This document shows positions 24,362 to 33,111 of a DNA stretch of 59,103 bases, in pieces. The position numbers and the translations under genes were made by a program. The stretch's first letter is position 1. Each line of letters starts with the position of its first letter. This DNA is from JBBPZA01 sp038330095 (GTDB lineage: Bacteria; Actinomycetota; Thermoleophilia; Solirubrobacterales; Solirubrobacteraceae), in the NCBI GenBank assembly GCA_038330095.1, contig JBBQNQ010000006.1, positions 1 through 59,103 on the forward strand, read 5' to 3'. The notes beneath the pieces were generated by a model. It was given only the letters and a program-made list of their open reading frames with translations, did no database searches and was not told where the DNA came from.

Positions 24362-25113
24362 TCCGCCCGCTGCTCAACTCGCTGCTGTACTTCCCCTCGC
24401 GGGCGATCGAGCAGACGCCGGCGGATGCGGGGCTGGAGTTCGAGGAGATCGTGCTGGAGACCGAGGACGGCGAGCGGCTCGGCGCGTGGTGGATCCCCTC
24501 CCGCACGGCGACGATCGGCCATCTCCTGCTCTGTCACGGCAACGCCGGTAACGTCGGCGACCGCGTCCTCCATGCCCGGCTGCTCGCCGACGCGGGGCTC
24601 GACGTGCTGCTCTTCGACTACCGCGGGTACGGGCGCAGCACCGGAAAACCGGACGAGGAGGGGACCCGCCGCGATGCCCGCGCCGCGCTGGTCGAGCTGC
24701 TCGGGCGTCCGGGGGTCGATCCCATGAGAGCCCTTTACCTCGGCGAGTCCCTCGGTGGTGCGGTGGCGCTGACCCTCGCCCTCCAGTCGCCGCCCGCAGG
24801 CCTCGTCCTTCAGTCCGCGTTCACGAGTGTGCGAGACATCGCGCGCGTGCATTATCCGTTCCTTCCCGCCGTGGCGATCCCCGACGCCTACCCGAGCCTT
24901 GACCGCGTCCGTCGGCTCACTTGCCCCCTGCTGGTCCTCCACGGCGAGCGCGACGACATCGTGCCGGCGTCGCACGGACGCGCGCTGTTCGCCGCCGCGC
25001 CGGAGCCCAAGGAGATCCGGACGTTCCCGATGCTCGCGCACAACGACCTCGTGCCGCGTGCGGGGCGGGAGTACGCCGAGGGGATCGCCGCTTGGGCGAG
25101 CGGGCTGGACTAG
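24358..25113 (+). CDS. Alpha/beta hydrolase (BEM46/ABHD13-like), probable CTG start
   Basis: A 251-residue hydrolase. The family N-terminus LLNSLLYFPSRAIEQTPAD begins just after the VapC stop, and no ATG, GTG or TTG lies nearby in frame, so CTG 24358 (overlapping TGA) is the likely start. Motifs: LLCHGNAGNVGDRV (oxyanion), LLFDYRGYGRSTG, LGESLGGAVAL (Ser nucleophile), VLHGERDDIVPASHG (Asp) and LAHNDLVPRAG (His in AHND). The N-terminal hydrophobic stretch may attach it to the membrane. Being coupled to a toxin-antitoxin pair is unusual and may be fortuitous. Confidence 0.8.
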   Translation: MIRPLLNSLLYFPSRAIEQTPADAGLEFEEIVLETEDGERLGAWWIPSRTATIGHLLLCHGNAGNVGDRVLHARLLADAGLDVLLFDYRGYGRSTGKPDEEGTRRDARAALVELLGRPGVDPMRALYLGESLGGAVALTLALQSPPAGLVLQSAFTSVRDIARVHYPFLPAVAIPDAYPSLDRVRRLTCPLLVLHGERDDIVPASHGRALFAAAPEPKEIRTFPMLAHNDLVPRAGREYAEGIAAWASGLD

Positions 25114-25116
25114 GGT

Positions 25117-25500
25117 CGTCGCGATGAGGCGCGAGACATCGCTCGCTCCCTGGAGACAGAGCTGGACGAGCGCGGTGCCAAGGTCTTCCTCGACGTCGAC
25201 TCGATCGGTGGCGGTGAGAGGTTTCCACAAACGCTCGACAAGGCAATTGCAGAGTGCGACGTCGGGCTCGTTCTCTTTGGCTCGGGCTGGCTCTCGCCCA
25301 AGGGGTCGGACGGACGGCCACGGCTGAGCGATCCTGACGATTGGATCCGGCGGGAGGTCCGCGCTGCGCTCTTGCGGCCAGGCCTGCAGGTCATCCCAGT
25401 CCTCGTCGAGAACGCGCGCATGCCGGCGAAGGCGCAATTGCCCGGCACACCAGTGGAAGATCGAGAACATCGACGCAGTCCAGCGCAAGTGCTAACGGGA
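25117..25500 (+). pseudogene. Truncated TIR-domain relic
   Basis: Starting 4 bases after the hydrolase stop, a frame reads RRDEARDIARSLETELDE, KVFLDVDSIGGGERFP, CDVGLVLFGSGWLSPKG, DDWIRREVRAALL and VIPVLVENARMPA, a TIR domain lacking its first strand (the F-I-S-Y segment). There is no start codon. Near 25455 the frame breaks, and a shifted frame gives KIENIDAVQR, resembling the family's downstream segment. The Glu of RRE aligns with the NADase catalytic residue. It is closest in style to the TIR units at 33.1-40.7 kb, so it is probably a remnant of the same expansion. Confidence 0.8.
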
Positions 25501-25748
25501 CGACGGGCGCGACGCTGCTTCGCCTCTGACTCAGCCCTCCCGCCTACCCCTCCGCCAGCCGAGAGAGCGCCACCGCCAGTCGGCGCTTCCAAGCTCGCAA
25601 GGGGGTGCAAGTACGCGCTCGCCTGCGGGCCAGTCACGAGGTCTCGTCTCGCGCGATAACAGCCGTGATCATCAAAGGGCCCACGGTGGTCGAGCCTGGG
25701 GCACGCGTACCTGCATTTTGGCCGCGTTACTCCACGCCGCCCGCTCGA
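25501..25748. other. Intergenic, no gene seen
   Basis: Between the TIR relic and the stop of the metallopeptidase gene. No supported coding frame, RNA or terminator is visible. It may be decayed downstream sequence of the relic. Confidence 0.4.
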
Positions 25749-26609
25749 CTAGATCCGGCAGGCCGCTGGGAGGCCGCTGTTGTAGCCGCGCTGGAAGCTC
25801 CGCAGGCGCTGCGCGGGACGGCCGTGCGCGCCGGGGTCACTCGCGGGAGTCCCGGGCGCGTCGCCGCCCGCGCGCGTGAAGCTCCAGGCCTCGTCGAGGT
25901 CGCCGGGCTCGAGCAGCCCACGGCTGTAGACCGATGCGGCCCAGAGGCCTGCGAGGCAATCCGCTTGCAGCTCGGTGTCGATCCCGCGGCGGCGGCGGTC
26001 GCGCAGTATGCCCAGGAGGTCCTGCACCCTGTGACCGTTCTCGTGCGCGACGACAACGGCGATCGCCGTGTCTCCGACCGGGTTGGCCTCCCTCACGAAC
26101 CATGGCAGCGGTAGGAAGATCGTCGTGTCGGATCCGCAGTAGAACGGGCCAGTGGTTGAGTTCGCCGGCCCGCACGGCGTCGAAAGCGGCGCGGAGAAGA
26201 TCGACTGCGTGGCCGGCGCGTACGCGAGCCCGGAGCGATTGAACATGCCCTGCCAGAACGTCGCGACGTCATTGTCGATCGTGTTCAACCACTGCGCCAC
26301 AGTCTGGCCTGCCGACCCGCGGATACGGGGGGTTACCGAACGCTGCTCCGGGCGCACGACTCGCGGGAGGCTCGCCAGTACAGCCTCGCCGGCCGGCTTG
26401 CGCGTGGCCTTCGGGTCGCCGTCGTAGACGGGCACACGCGTCGCGACGGCCCCATTCCTGGAGCTGTGGGGAGCGATCTGCGAGGCCGGGTTCGTGACGC
26501 CGGGCTTCTCGCTCGCCTTGTCATTGCCGCCGCACGCGGCCACGCTCAACGACGCGGCCGCGACGAGGATCGTCGCCACTCTGGCCCCACACCGTCCGCC
26601 CGTCTTCAT
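25749..26609 (-). CDS. Putative neutral zinc metallopeptidase lipoprotein (YpfJ-like)
   Basis: A 286-residue exported protein. The signal ends with lipobox VAAC (ILVAAASLSVAACG), so it should be lipid-anchored outside. The catalytic zinc motif is VVVAHENGHRVQDLLG (H-E-x-x-H), followed by ELQADCLAGLWA, the downstream Glu/Asp segment of the YpfJ neutral zinc metallopeptidase family; YCGSDTTIFLPL upstream also fits. ATG 26609 is preferred over TTG 26612 because GGGGGAGG lies 5 bases before it. It is 51 bases downstream of the S53 peptidase and probably in the same transcript. Confidence 0.85.
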   Translation of the reverse strand: MKTGGRCGARVATILVAAASLSVAACGGNDKASEKPGVTNPASQIAPHSSRNGAVATRVPVYDGDPKATRKPAGEAVLASLPRVVRPEQRSVTPRIRGSAGQTVAQWLNTIDNDVATFWQGMFNRSGLAYAPATQSIFSAPLSTPCGPANSTTGPFYCGSDTTIFLPLPWFVREANPVGDTAIAVVVAHENGHRVQDLLGILRDRRRRGIDTELQADCLAGLWAASVYSRGLLEPGDLDEAWSFTRAGGDAPGTPASDPGAHGRPAQRLRSFQRGYNSGLPAACRI

Positions 26610-26659
26610 CAAGCCTCCCCCGGAAGGGTCGCGACTCTAGCCGCGCGGCGTCCTCCCGG

Positions 26660-28285
26660 TCAACGCCGGCGCACCGAGTCGCGCACCGCGCGCGCGAGCC
26701 TCGTCACGTCGGGCGAGCCGAGCCCGGTCGCGTAGTCCCAGCCCGGCCCGGCGCGAAAGAGCCGGTTGCCGCCGCTCGTCACGTCGTGAAACGCCGCCGG
26801 GTTCGTGAGCGCGATCCGATAGAGCAGCGGGTTGACGTAGCCGAGAGCGCCGGCGAACTGGCGGATGAGCGCCATCGAGCCAGCCCAGAACGGCGCCGCC
26901 TGGCTCGTGCCGTTGCCCCGCGTGATTTTGCCTTTCGACGCGACGACAACGCCGCTGTAAGGGTCCGCGGGTCCTGCGACGTCGGGGATCTGGCGGCGGC
27001 CGTTCGAATAGGCGTTCAGCACCCCGGGCCCCGCCTGCCAGCTCGGCCGCGCCTCGATCGGGCTCCGGCCACCGCCGCCGCCGTAGCCGGCCAGGACGTC
27101 CTCCCAACCGTGCTCAACCAGGTAGTCCCCGTTCTCGCGCACGGACAGGAGCGTCCCGCCGACAGAGACCACGAGCGGGGAGGCGGAGGGGTAGTCCACA
27201 CTCGGGAACGCCGTGTTCGGCCACTTCGACTGGCACTCGTACGCGCCGTGATCGCCGCTCGCCTCGAAGATGGTGATTCCCTGGCTGACCGCCGACTGAA
27301 GGGCCCTCGTCGTGCGCTCGCGCCCGCCGGGGCGAAACAGGGTCGGGAAGTCGCAATTGCCCCAACTCAGGGAGGCGATCTTCGCCCGCCGGTCGGCGAC
27401 CATCCGATCGACGAGCTCGCCGATCTCGCCGCTCGCCGGCGCCTCGTAGTCGATGATCTGCGCCTTCGGCGCGACCGCGCGCACTGTGTCGATGTCCAGG
27501 TTCACCTCGATCGTGCCATCGTCGATCGCCCCGCCTCCGCGCACGAGCACGCGCTTGACGGGCGGGCCGGTGATGTGGGTGACAGAGTCGAACAGGGCCA
27601 CGTCGCGATCGTCGGAAGTCGAGAACGACAGGACCGCGACCGTCTGCCCCTCGCCGTTGAAGCCGGCTCTGTGCAGCGGCTCGATGTCATACGCGCGTGC
27701 GAGGTCCGGCGGGGCGAGTCCACGCCTTGGGACGTCCGCCGGCCGGTACACCGGCCGCGTGTCGAGTCCGGAGACCGCCTCCACGGCAGGACGCATGCGC
27801 CGAGGCAGTCGGGGCGTTCCGATCGGAGCGCGCCAGCGCGCGCCCGTCCCGTCGACGAAGCGGACGAGTCGAACCCCCATGAGGCGCTCGACCGTCGCGG
27901 CGCTTGCCCGGAGCTCGAGAGCGGTCCGCTGCGGATAGGAGCGGACGACCGGCACCCCGCGCACGGCAAGCAGTCGCCGGAGACCGGCGAGCCGCGCGCG
28001 TGAGGGGCCGAAGCGGGCTCCGAACTGCGCCGCGGTGAGGTAGTGCCGGTAGCGCGGCGAACCCGGGTCGTTCAGGTCATCCAGGAAGCGACGCAGGGCG
28101 CCCTCCCGGTTTCGCAGGACGAGCGAGAACGCGACAGTCGCCTCCGGCGGGACCGGCCCGAGCATCTGCACCCTGCGCGCGTGCCGCGCCGGTGAGGGTA
28201 TGCCGCCCTCGCCCAGGGCGAGCCCTAGCAGCAGCGCCGCGGAGAGCATCGCGGCCGCCAGCGCCGACGATCGTTGCGCCTTCAT
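26660..28285 (-). CDS. Secreted S53 family peptidase (sedolisin / kumamolisin)
   Basis: A 541-residue protein with signal segment SALAAAMLSAALLLGLALG, a pro-domain (EGALRRFLDDLNDPGSPRYRH; LTAAQFGARFGPS) of the Pro-kumamolisin type, and a subtilisin-fold catalytic domain. The Glu/Asp pair is in GTIEVNLDIDTVRAVAP, the oxyanion Asp in EASGDHGAYECQ, and the Ser nucleophile in RGNGTSQAAPFWAG. The calcium site DVTSGGNRLF and GPGWDYATGLGSPD close it. It would be secreted and self-activated, often at acid pH. ATG 28285 overlaps the upstream stop (ATGA). Confidence 0.95.
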   Translation of the reverse strand: MKAQRSSALAAAMLSAALLLGLALGEGGIPSPARHARRVQMLGPVPPEATVAFSLVLRNREGALRRFLDDLNDPGSPRYRHYLTAAQFGARFGPSRARLAGLRRLLAVRGVPVVRSYPQRTALELRASAATVERLMGVRLVRFVDGTGARWRAPIGTPRLPRRMRPAVEAVSGLDTRPVYRPADVPRRGLAPPDLARAYDIEPLHRAGFNGEGQTVAVLSFSTSDDRDVALFDSVTHITGPPVKRVLVRGGGAIDDGTIEVNLDIDTVRAVAPKAQIIDYEAPASGEIGELVDRMVADRRAKIASLSWGNCDFPTLFRPGGRERTTRALQSAVSQGITIFEASGDHGAYECQSKWPNTAFPSVDYPSASPLVVSVGGTLLSVRENGDYLVEHGWEDVLAGYGGGGGRSPIEARPSWQAGPGVLNAYSNGRRQIPDVAGPADPYSGVVVASKGKITRGNGTSQAAPFWAGSMALIRQFAGALGYVNPLLYRIALTNPAAFHDVTSGGNRLFRAGPGWDYATGLGSPDVTRLARAVRDSVRRR

Positions 28286-28980
28286 CCGCCCGGCCAAGTC
28301 CACGTGTTGAGGACCTCGTCAGCTGCGAGGTATGCGTTCTGGCGCGCCGACGAGTCCGACTCGCTGGTCACCACCGCGGCATAGGCGCTCACGGCCCCGC
28401 GCGTAGCGCCCATCACCGCTATCCACAGCGGCGCCCCCGGCCCGGCGTTGCCGTTCGAGGTCGCCACGTAGGCCCCACCGACGCCCGGCTCGTAGCCAAC
28501 GGTTGGTCCTAGGATCCGGTTCTCCGCCGCCGGGTCGGGCGAGAGGCTCAGAACCCTGCCGCGAATCGCGTCGAGCTCGCTCCCGGCCACTGAGGAGGCC
28601 GATGCCTGAGCCGACGGTGCACCGCCGATCACGAGGACGAGATCGTCGCCGACGAGCTTCAGCTGCAGCGTGCTGCCGCTCTCCGACAGCTTGCTCCACT
28701 GCGCGGGGTCGTACTCGAGCTGGTAGCCGAGGTCAGCGCTCCGCCAGGGCGTCTGGTTGATGAGCGGCGGCGCGGGCGGCGCGGGGGGCCCGCCGCACGG
28801 ATCGTCGAGCGGGCACGGCGCCGGGCGAGCGCCGGGCCCGGAGAGCGCGATCGCGAGCGCAGCCGCGCCAACCACCGCGGCGAGCGCGACCCCGAAGAGC
28901 GCCAGCAACTGCTTGTTCGCCAGTCGCGGGCGCAGCGCCGGGACCGGCGGCGGCGCGTACGGCCTGGCGGCGACGCTCAC
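28282..28980 (-). CDS. Single-pass membrane protein with extracellular domain, unknown
   Basis: A 232-residue protein from GTG 28980. A Pro-rich cytoplasmic start (PYAPPPVPALRPRLANK) precedes one TM helix (LLALFGVALAAVVGAAALAIALSG), a Pro-rich linker with a Cys pair (ARPAPCPLDDPCGGPPAP) and a globular domain beginning TPWRSADLGYQLEYDPAQW. That domain resembles small extracellular modules after zinc-ribbon or Pro-rich membrane proteins in actinobacteria, but I do not recognise a named family. It overlaps the genes on both sides by 4 bases. Confidence 0.75.
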   Translation of the reverse strand: MSVAARPYAPPPVPALRPRLANKQLLALFGVALAAVVGAAALAIALSGPGARPAPCPLDDPCGGPPAPPAPPLINQTPWRSADLGYQLEYDPAQWSKLSESGSTLQLKLVGDDLVLVIGGAPSAQASASSVAGSELDAIRGRVLSLSPDPAAENRILGPTVGYEPGVGGAYVATSNGNAGPGAPLWIAVMGATRGAVSAYAAVVTSESDSSARQNAYLAADEVLNTWTWPGG

Positions 28981-30149
28981 GAAGGCGCCTCCGACCCCGC
29001 CGCGCCGCCCGCTGCGGCTCGCCGAGCGGCACCCGGCTTCGGCAGCGCCCGCAGGGCGATGCCGCAGTTGGAGCAAAAGGTATGCCTAGCCGTCTCGTGA
29101 CGGCAGTTGGCACACCTGATCGCCGGTCCGATCGGGATCTCGGCGGCCTCCTCCAGGAGCCCGACGTGGATCGCCGCGCGCAGCCACACGAGCGCCACCG
29201 CCGCGAGGGCGAGGGCGGCGAGGAAGCCTGCCCACGGCGCAAGCAGCAGCTGCGCCAGGGCCGAGCCGATGAGCAGGACGCCGGCGAAGAGGCACGCCAC
29301 GGCCGGGCTGCCGAGGAGGCCCAGCGCATCTCGATCGGCCACCGGGGCTCGGTAACGCAGCCAGAAGGCGCCCGCGGCCGCCCCTGCGGACGCGCCGGCA
29401 ACCACCGGATTGGCGACCGCGACGGTAAGCAGCCGCGGCGCCCAGCGCACGAGCTCGCCCGCCGGGCGAGCACCCGCGCCGAGCAGATCGCCCCCATCGA
29501 CGAGCGCGGCCGTCGCGGCGAAGGTCACTGCAGAGGCGGCCCCGAAGGTGGACCCGTCGAGTACGTCGTTGAACTTCCGGTGGGGCAGTAGTAGCACCAG
29601 CGGGCCGGCGAGCATCGCCGCCAGGCCGATCAGCGGCAGCGCGACACCGCGCAGGGCGACGTCGCCGCCCGCCCTGTCGAGGACGTAGCTGCTGTCGAGC
29701 GGCGCGATCCCACGGGCGAGGAGGCCGACGAGCAATCCGCTCACGATCCCCCAGATCAGCGTCGCTGCGAGCACCCAGCTCGGCTGGTCCTCGTAGACGT
29801 CGACGTCGACGAGGTAGATGAGCATCAGGATCGGCACGGTCACCGCCGCGGCGACGAACGCGACCGGCAGGACGCGCGTCGCCGTGAGCGCGAGGACGAG
29901 AGCGAAGCCGCCGACCAGCGCCCAGCGAAAGGCGCTCACCGAGTCCGCCGGGAGCTGCGGAAAGAGTGTCGAGATCACGCGCGGGACGCGCACGCGCTCG
30001 CTCGGGGACGCCGCGAAGTGGTGCCGCATGCGCGACGGCGCCCCCGCGCCGCCGAGCTCGGCGCCGCAGCGAACGCAGAAGCGGCCGCGAGGAACCTCCC
30101 AACCGCATGAGGGGCAGCGGTTGACCTTCGCCCCCTCCGCTTCGACCAC
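28977..30149 (-). CDS. Multi-pass membrane protein with N- and C-terminal zinc ribbons (PrsW-like)
   Basis: A 390-residue protein from GTG 30149, preceded by GGAGGAG. An N-terminal zinc ribbon (CPSCGWEVPRGRFCVRCG) is followed by about eight hydrophobic segments, including VGGFALVLALTATRVLPVAF, PILMLIYLVDVDVYE and GIVSGLLVGLLARGIAP, then a second zinc ribbon (CANCRHETARHTFCSNCG). The region FNDVLDGSTFGAASAVTFA resembles the last conserved PrsW block, but the Glu-Glu motif of PrsW proteases is not evident, so it may be inactive or another family. It heads the operon with the membrane protein, the S53 peptidase and the metallopeptidase. Confidence 0.7.
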   Translation of the reverse strand: MVEAEGAKVNRCPSCGWEVPRGRFCVRCGAELGGAGAPSRMRHHFAASPSERVRVPRVISTLFPQLPADSVSAFRWALVGGFALVLALTATRVLPVAFVAAAVTVPILMLIYLVDVDVYEDQPSWVLAATLIWGIVSGLLVGLLARGIAPLDSSYVLDRAGGDVALRGVALPLIGLAAMLAGPLVLLLPHRKFNDVLDGSTFGAASAVTFAATAALVDGGDLLGAGARPAGELVRWAPRLLTVAVANPVVAGASAGAAAGAFWLRYRAPVADRDALGLLGSPAVACLFAGVLLIGSALAQLLLAPWAGFLAALALAAVALVWLRAAIHVGLLEEAAEIPIGPAIRCANCRHETARHTFCSNCGIALRALPKPGAARRAAAGGAAGSEAPS

Positions 30150-30215
30150 GCTCCTCCTCCGTTGCGGCCATCCTAGTTGCTTGACGCCACCCCAAGGCTG
30201 ATAGACGATGAGCGG

Positions 30216-31925
30216 GTGGAGGGGCAGGAAGCGCACGCGGTCAGTCGTGTGCAGTCGCTGCGACGGCTCCTTCGCGACCACCAGTGGCCGGTGCTCGCGG
30301 TCCTTGCGGGGCTTGCGCTGGTGCTGGGCACGTGGGGGTTCGGCGACGTGCCCAAGACCGGCTCGTGCGCCAACCGGGTCTACCTCGCAGTCCAGCTGTT
30401 CGCACTTCAGTCCGGGGCGGTGCCCGGCGATGTGCCGCTTGCGCTCAACATCGCCCGCTTCCTCGCGCCTGCCGTCACAGGGTTCGCGACGCTCCGAGCG
30501 GTCGCCGCGCTGTTCGAAGACCAGGTCCGGCTGTTTGGCTTTCAGAGAATCTCGGGCCACACGGTGATCGCCGGCGATTCGCCGGAAGCGCTGGGGCTGG
30601 CGGAGTCGTTCGCCGCCTCCGGCGACCGCGTCATCGCGATCGCGCGCGCGCCCGAGCAGACGGTGCGCGACCGGCTCCGGGCGGCGCGCTCCCTCGCCCT
30701 CCCCGGGGAGGCGACGGACGAACGCACGCTCCGGCGCGCGAAGATCGGTAGGGCACGGCACTTCGTGGCGCTCGCCGACAGCGACGCCCGGGCCCTCGCG
30801 GCCGGCGAGGCCGCCCTGGCTGCCGCGGCGGGAGCCGAGCTGCAGGTGTTCGTGCGGGTTTCGGAGCCGCGCCTGCGCGCCCGGCTCGCGTCGCGCTGGC
30901 TCGACCCCGAGCGCGACACGGCCGCCCGCATGGACGTGTTCGACCCGATCGAGATCGGCGCCCGGATCGCGCTCGAGCGCCATTCTCCGCGGGAGCGCGG
31001 GCTCGTGATAGCCGGCTTTGGACCGCTCGGTCGTGCGTTGCTGCTTCACGCGGCGCGCGAGCAGCGGCGCGCTGCGGGCGGCGGGCGCCTGCGCGTGACG
31101 GTAGTCGACGACCGAGCGGCGGCCGACGTGGAGACGCTGCAGGTGCGCCATCCGGCGCTCGAGCGGCTCTGCGACATCCAGGCGCTCGATATCGCGTTCG
31201 GCTCCCCGGACTTCGAGCGTGCCGAGTTCGTGGCGGTGCACGACCCCCTGCCGCTCGTGGTGGTCTGCGCGGGCGACGAGCACGCGGCGGTGTCCGCCAC
31301 GCTCACCCTCGAGGAGCGTGCTCCTGGGGCGGTGGACGTCGTGTGCGTCGCCAAAGGAGAGGCGAGCGTGCGCAACGCGCTTGCCCGGTTCGGCGGCCTG
31401 GCGGGCGTCGAGGTCTTCGGTGTCGCCGAACGGGTCTACACGAAGAACCTCGTGCTCCATGGCACCCGCGAGCTGCTCGCGCGCGCCGCGCACGCCGATT
31501 ACCTGAGCGGGCTTCCGTCGACCAACCGTCGTGGCTCGTCCGCAGTGCCCTGGTACAGGCTGCCGGAGACGTTCCGCGAGGCCAGCCGCCGGCAGGCCGA
31601 TCACATGCGGGTAAAGCTCGCCACGCTCGGCTACTCGATCGTCCCGCTCCCGTTGCCCGAGCCCGACGGCCGGCCGGTGACCATCGACCCCGAGCACGTC
31701 GAGCCGCTTGCCGTGGCCGAGCACGAGCGCTGGATGCGGGAGCGGACCGCTGACGGCTGGTCGTATGGGCCGGCGAAGTCCGAGGGGCTGAAGACGAGCC
31801 CCAACCTCGTGCCATGGGAGAGGTTGCCTTCAGAGGAGCGTGACAAGGACCGATACGCCGTGAGCAACCTGCCTCAGCAGCTCGAGCGTGCCGGGTTCAA
31901 GATGGTCGCGCGGCCGCGCAGCTGA
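30216..31925 (+). CDS. Membrane protein with TrkA-N (RCK) domains and C-terminal RyR domain
   Basis: A 569-residue protein. Two N-terminal hydrophobic segments (WPVLAVLAGLALVLGTWGF; ALNIARFLAPAVTGFATL) precede two Rossmann RCK-like units, HTVIAGDSPEALGLAES with VIAIARAPEQ, and RGLVIAGFGPLGRALLLHAA with VVDDRAA. The end is a RyR domain: AVAEHERWMRERTADGW, YGPAKSEGLKTSPNLVPW and DRYAVSNLPQQL. RyR and TrkA-N domains co-occur in bacterial ligand-sensing systems linked to conflict genes, and a channel-like sensor is plausible. GTG 30216 is chosen; TTG 30177 is possible. It diverges from the zinc-ribbon operon and converges with the DUF4231 gene. Confidence 0.85.
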   Translation: MEGQEAHAVSRVQSLRRLLRDHQWPVLAVLAGLALVLGTWGFGDVPKTGSCANRVYLAVQLFALQSGAVPGDVPLALNIARFLAPAVTGFATLRAVAALFEDQVRLFGFQRISGHTVIAGDSPEALGLAESFAASGDRVIAIARAPEQTVRDRLRAARSLALPGEATDERTLRRAKIGRARHFVALADSDARALAAGEAALAAAAGAELQVFVRVSEPRLRARLASRWLDPERDTAARMDVFDPIEIGARIALERHSPRERGLVIAGFGPLGRALLLHAAREQRRAAGGGRLRVTVVDDRAAADVETLQVRHPALERLCDIQALDIAFGSPDFERAEFVAVHDPLPLVVVCAGDEHAAVSATLTLEERAPGAVDVVCVAKGEASVRNALARFGGLAGVEVFGVAERVYTKNLVLHGTRELLARAAHADYLSGLPSTNRRGSSAVPWYRLPETFREASRRQADHMRVKLATLGYSIVPLPLPEPDGRPVTIDPEHVEPLAVAEHERWMRERTADGWSYGPAKSEGLKTSPNLVPWERLPSEERDKDRYAVSNLPQQLERAGFKMVARPRS

Positions 31926-31938
31926 TGCGCGCCGAGGA

Positions 31939-32862
31939 TCAGGCGCCTTCCCTGCTGTGCACCCAGGCGCGGTTCTCAGCGAGGAGCGCGTCCTCGACCA
32001 TCGCGACGAACGCGCCCCACCGCTCGGGCGTCTGGTCCGCAAGGCGTGCATGCAGGCTGAGCAGCCGGGAGCGCGCCGTTCCGTATTCGCGCGCGAGCCG
32101 CGAGTGAGTGCGCGTCTCCGACCAGCCCACCGCTGCGGCGGCGACAGTTGAGGCGACGCCGAGCAGCGAGACCGACACGACCCCGGCCGCAAGCAGGAAA
32201 GCCGCGACGGCGCCGGCGAGCTGCGCGGCCAGGGCGAGGTTCCACCAGCGACGGGCCATCCTGTGGGCGACCGATTGCTTTTTCCCATACCAGTCAATCT
32301 GCTCCGCGATGCGAGCGCGCTCGTAAGCCTCGCGGCGCACCTCCCACGCACTCTGCCGAAGCTGCCGCATAGGGGGTGAGATCAAAAAGCTCCCCTGATC
32401 GTCGCCGAGGTGGATGTCGGCCTCCCGCGCGCGTTGCGTGAGGCGGTCGAGCTCGTTGAGGAAGCGCTCCTTCGCGGTAGCCAAGTCGCCTCCCTCGAGC
32501 GCGAACGGCGAGCCCCCGACCGCGTAGCGCCAGGCCACCGACCTGGCCTCCTCGGCGAGTGACCGGCTCCGCAGCCAGAGCGCGATGGTCGCCGGGCTGG
32601 CCTTGAACGCCTCGATCAGGAGGATCACTACGAACGTCGCGCCGCCGACCGCTCCTGCCGCGCGGTTGGGGAGCACCGTACCCGCAGCGGCCGCCACCAC
32701 GAGCAGCACGAGCCGCGCCGCCGAGCTGCGGTACCAGGTGTCGCGGTTCTCATTCGCGCGGACATCGGCGGCTATAAAGAGGCTCGGAAGGTCGGCGTCG
32801 CGAAGCTGCGCCCCGCCGTTGCCCTCGCCGTCCTCACGCCGCGGGAGTGGAGATCTCTCCAT
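31939..32862 (-). CDS. DUF4231/SLATT-like four-TM membrane protein
   Basis: A 307-residue protein with a polar N-terminus (DADLPSLFIAADVRANENRD), a two-helix hairpin (ARLVLLVVAAAAGTVLP; VGGATFVVILLIEAF), a long charged helical region (ARSVAWRYAVGGSPFALEGG; ERFLNELDRLTQRAREADIH) and a second hairpin (LALAAQLAGAVAAFLLAAGV; SLLGVASTVAAAAVGW). This matches DUF4231/SLATT-type proteins, proposed pore-forming effectors in prokaryotic nucleotide-signalling conflict systems. The N-terminus and promoter are duplicated at 38803-39006. A minus-strand GATAAT lies about 8 bases before ATG and TTGACC 19 bases further upstream, so it may be nearly leaderless. Confidence 0.83.
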   Translation of the reverse strand: MERSPLPRREDGEGNGGAQLRDADLPSLFIAADVRANENRDTWYRSSAARLVLLVVAAAAGTVLPNRAAGAVGGATFVVILLIEAFKASPATIALWLRSRSLAEEARSVAWRYAVGGSPFALEGGDLATAKERFLNELDRLTQRAREADIHLGDDQGSFLISPPMRQLRQSAWEVRREAYERARIAEQIDWYGKKQSVAHRMARRWWNLALAAQLAGAVAAFLLAAGVVSVSLLGVASTVAAAAVGWSETRTHSRLAREYGTARSRLLSLHARLADQTPERWGAFVAMVEDALLAENRAWVHSREGA

Positions 32863-32904
32863 CGACTGGCATTATCGAGCGATCGGATCCCTGCAGGTCA
32901 AGCG
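32701..32904. repeat. Direct repeat copy 1 (204 bp)
   Basis: Covers the promoter and about the first 54 codons of the DUF4231/SLATT-like gene. The same 204 bases recur at 38803-39006 with three mismatches seen by eye and no indels. Edges are sharp: GAGCAGCACGAG on the left and GGTCAAGCG on the right. Confidence 0.93.
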
Positions 32905-33111
32905 CCACCTGAGCTGCTCACGCGCTGGAGCGGCCCAGAGGGTGTTGGTGTTGAGGAGCTCCCCCTCGAGCGGCTCACGCGAGACCTCGAGATAGCCGCC
33001 GACGACGTGGTGGGGTGCCGGGCGCCGCGGCAGGCGGGCGGGCGCTGATACGGCACCTGGGGAGCGCGCGACCCATTAGCTGACACGGAGCGCGCGGCGT
33101 GTTCATCGCAT
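32905..33111. other. Intergenic with possible gene-fragment remnant
   Basis: A plus-strand frame reads ELLTRWSGPEGVG and EELPLERLTRDLEIAADDVV and ends at TGA near 33048, which looks like the C-terminus of a protein whose body was lost at the repeat edge. It has no start and no recognised family. Otherwise nothing is seen. Confidence 0.35.

Noticed and set aside
28977..31724. A 915-residue minus-strand frame covering the zinc-ribbon gene and the complement of the TrkA/RyR gene
   Set aside because: The part upstream of 30149 is antisense shadow; the zinc-ribbon and a good Shine-Dalgarno fix the start at 30149.
32905..33111. A gene ending in LERLTRDLEIAADD on the plus strand
   Set aside because: No start codon or upstream body; treated as a remnant only.
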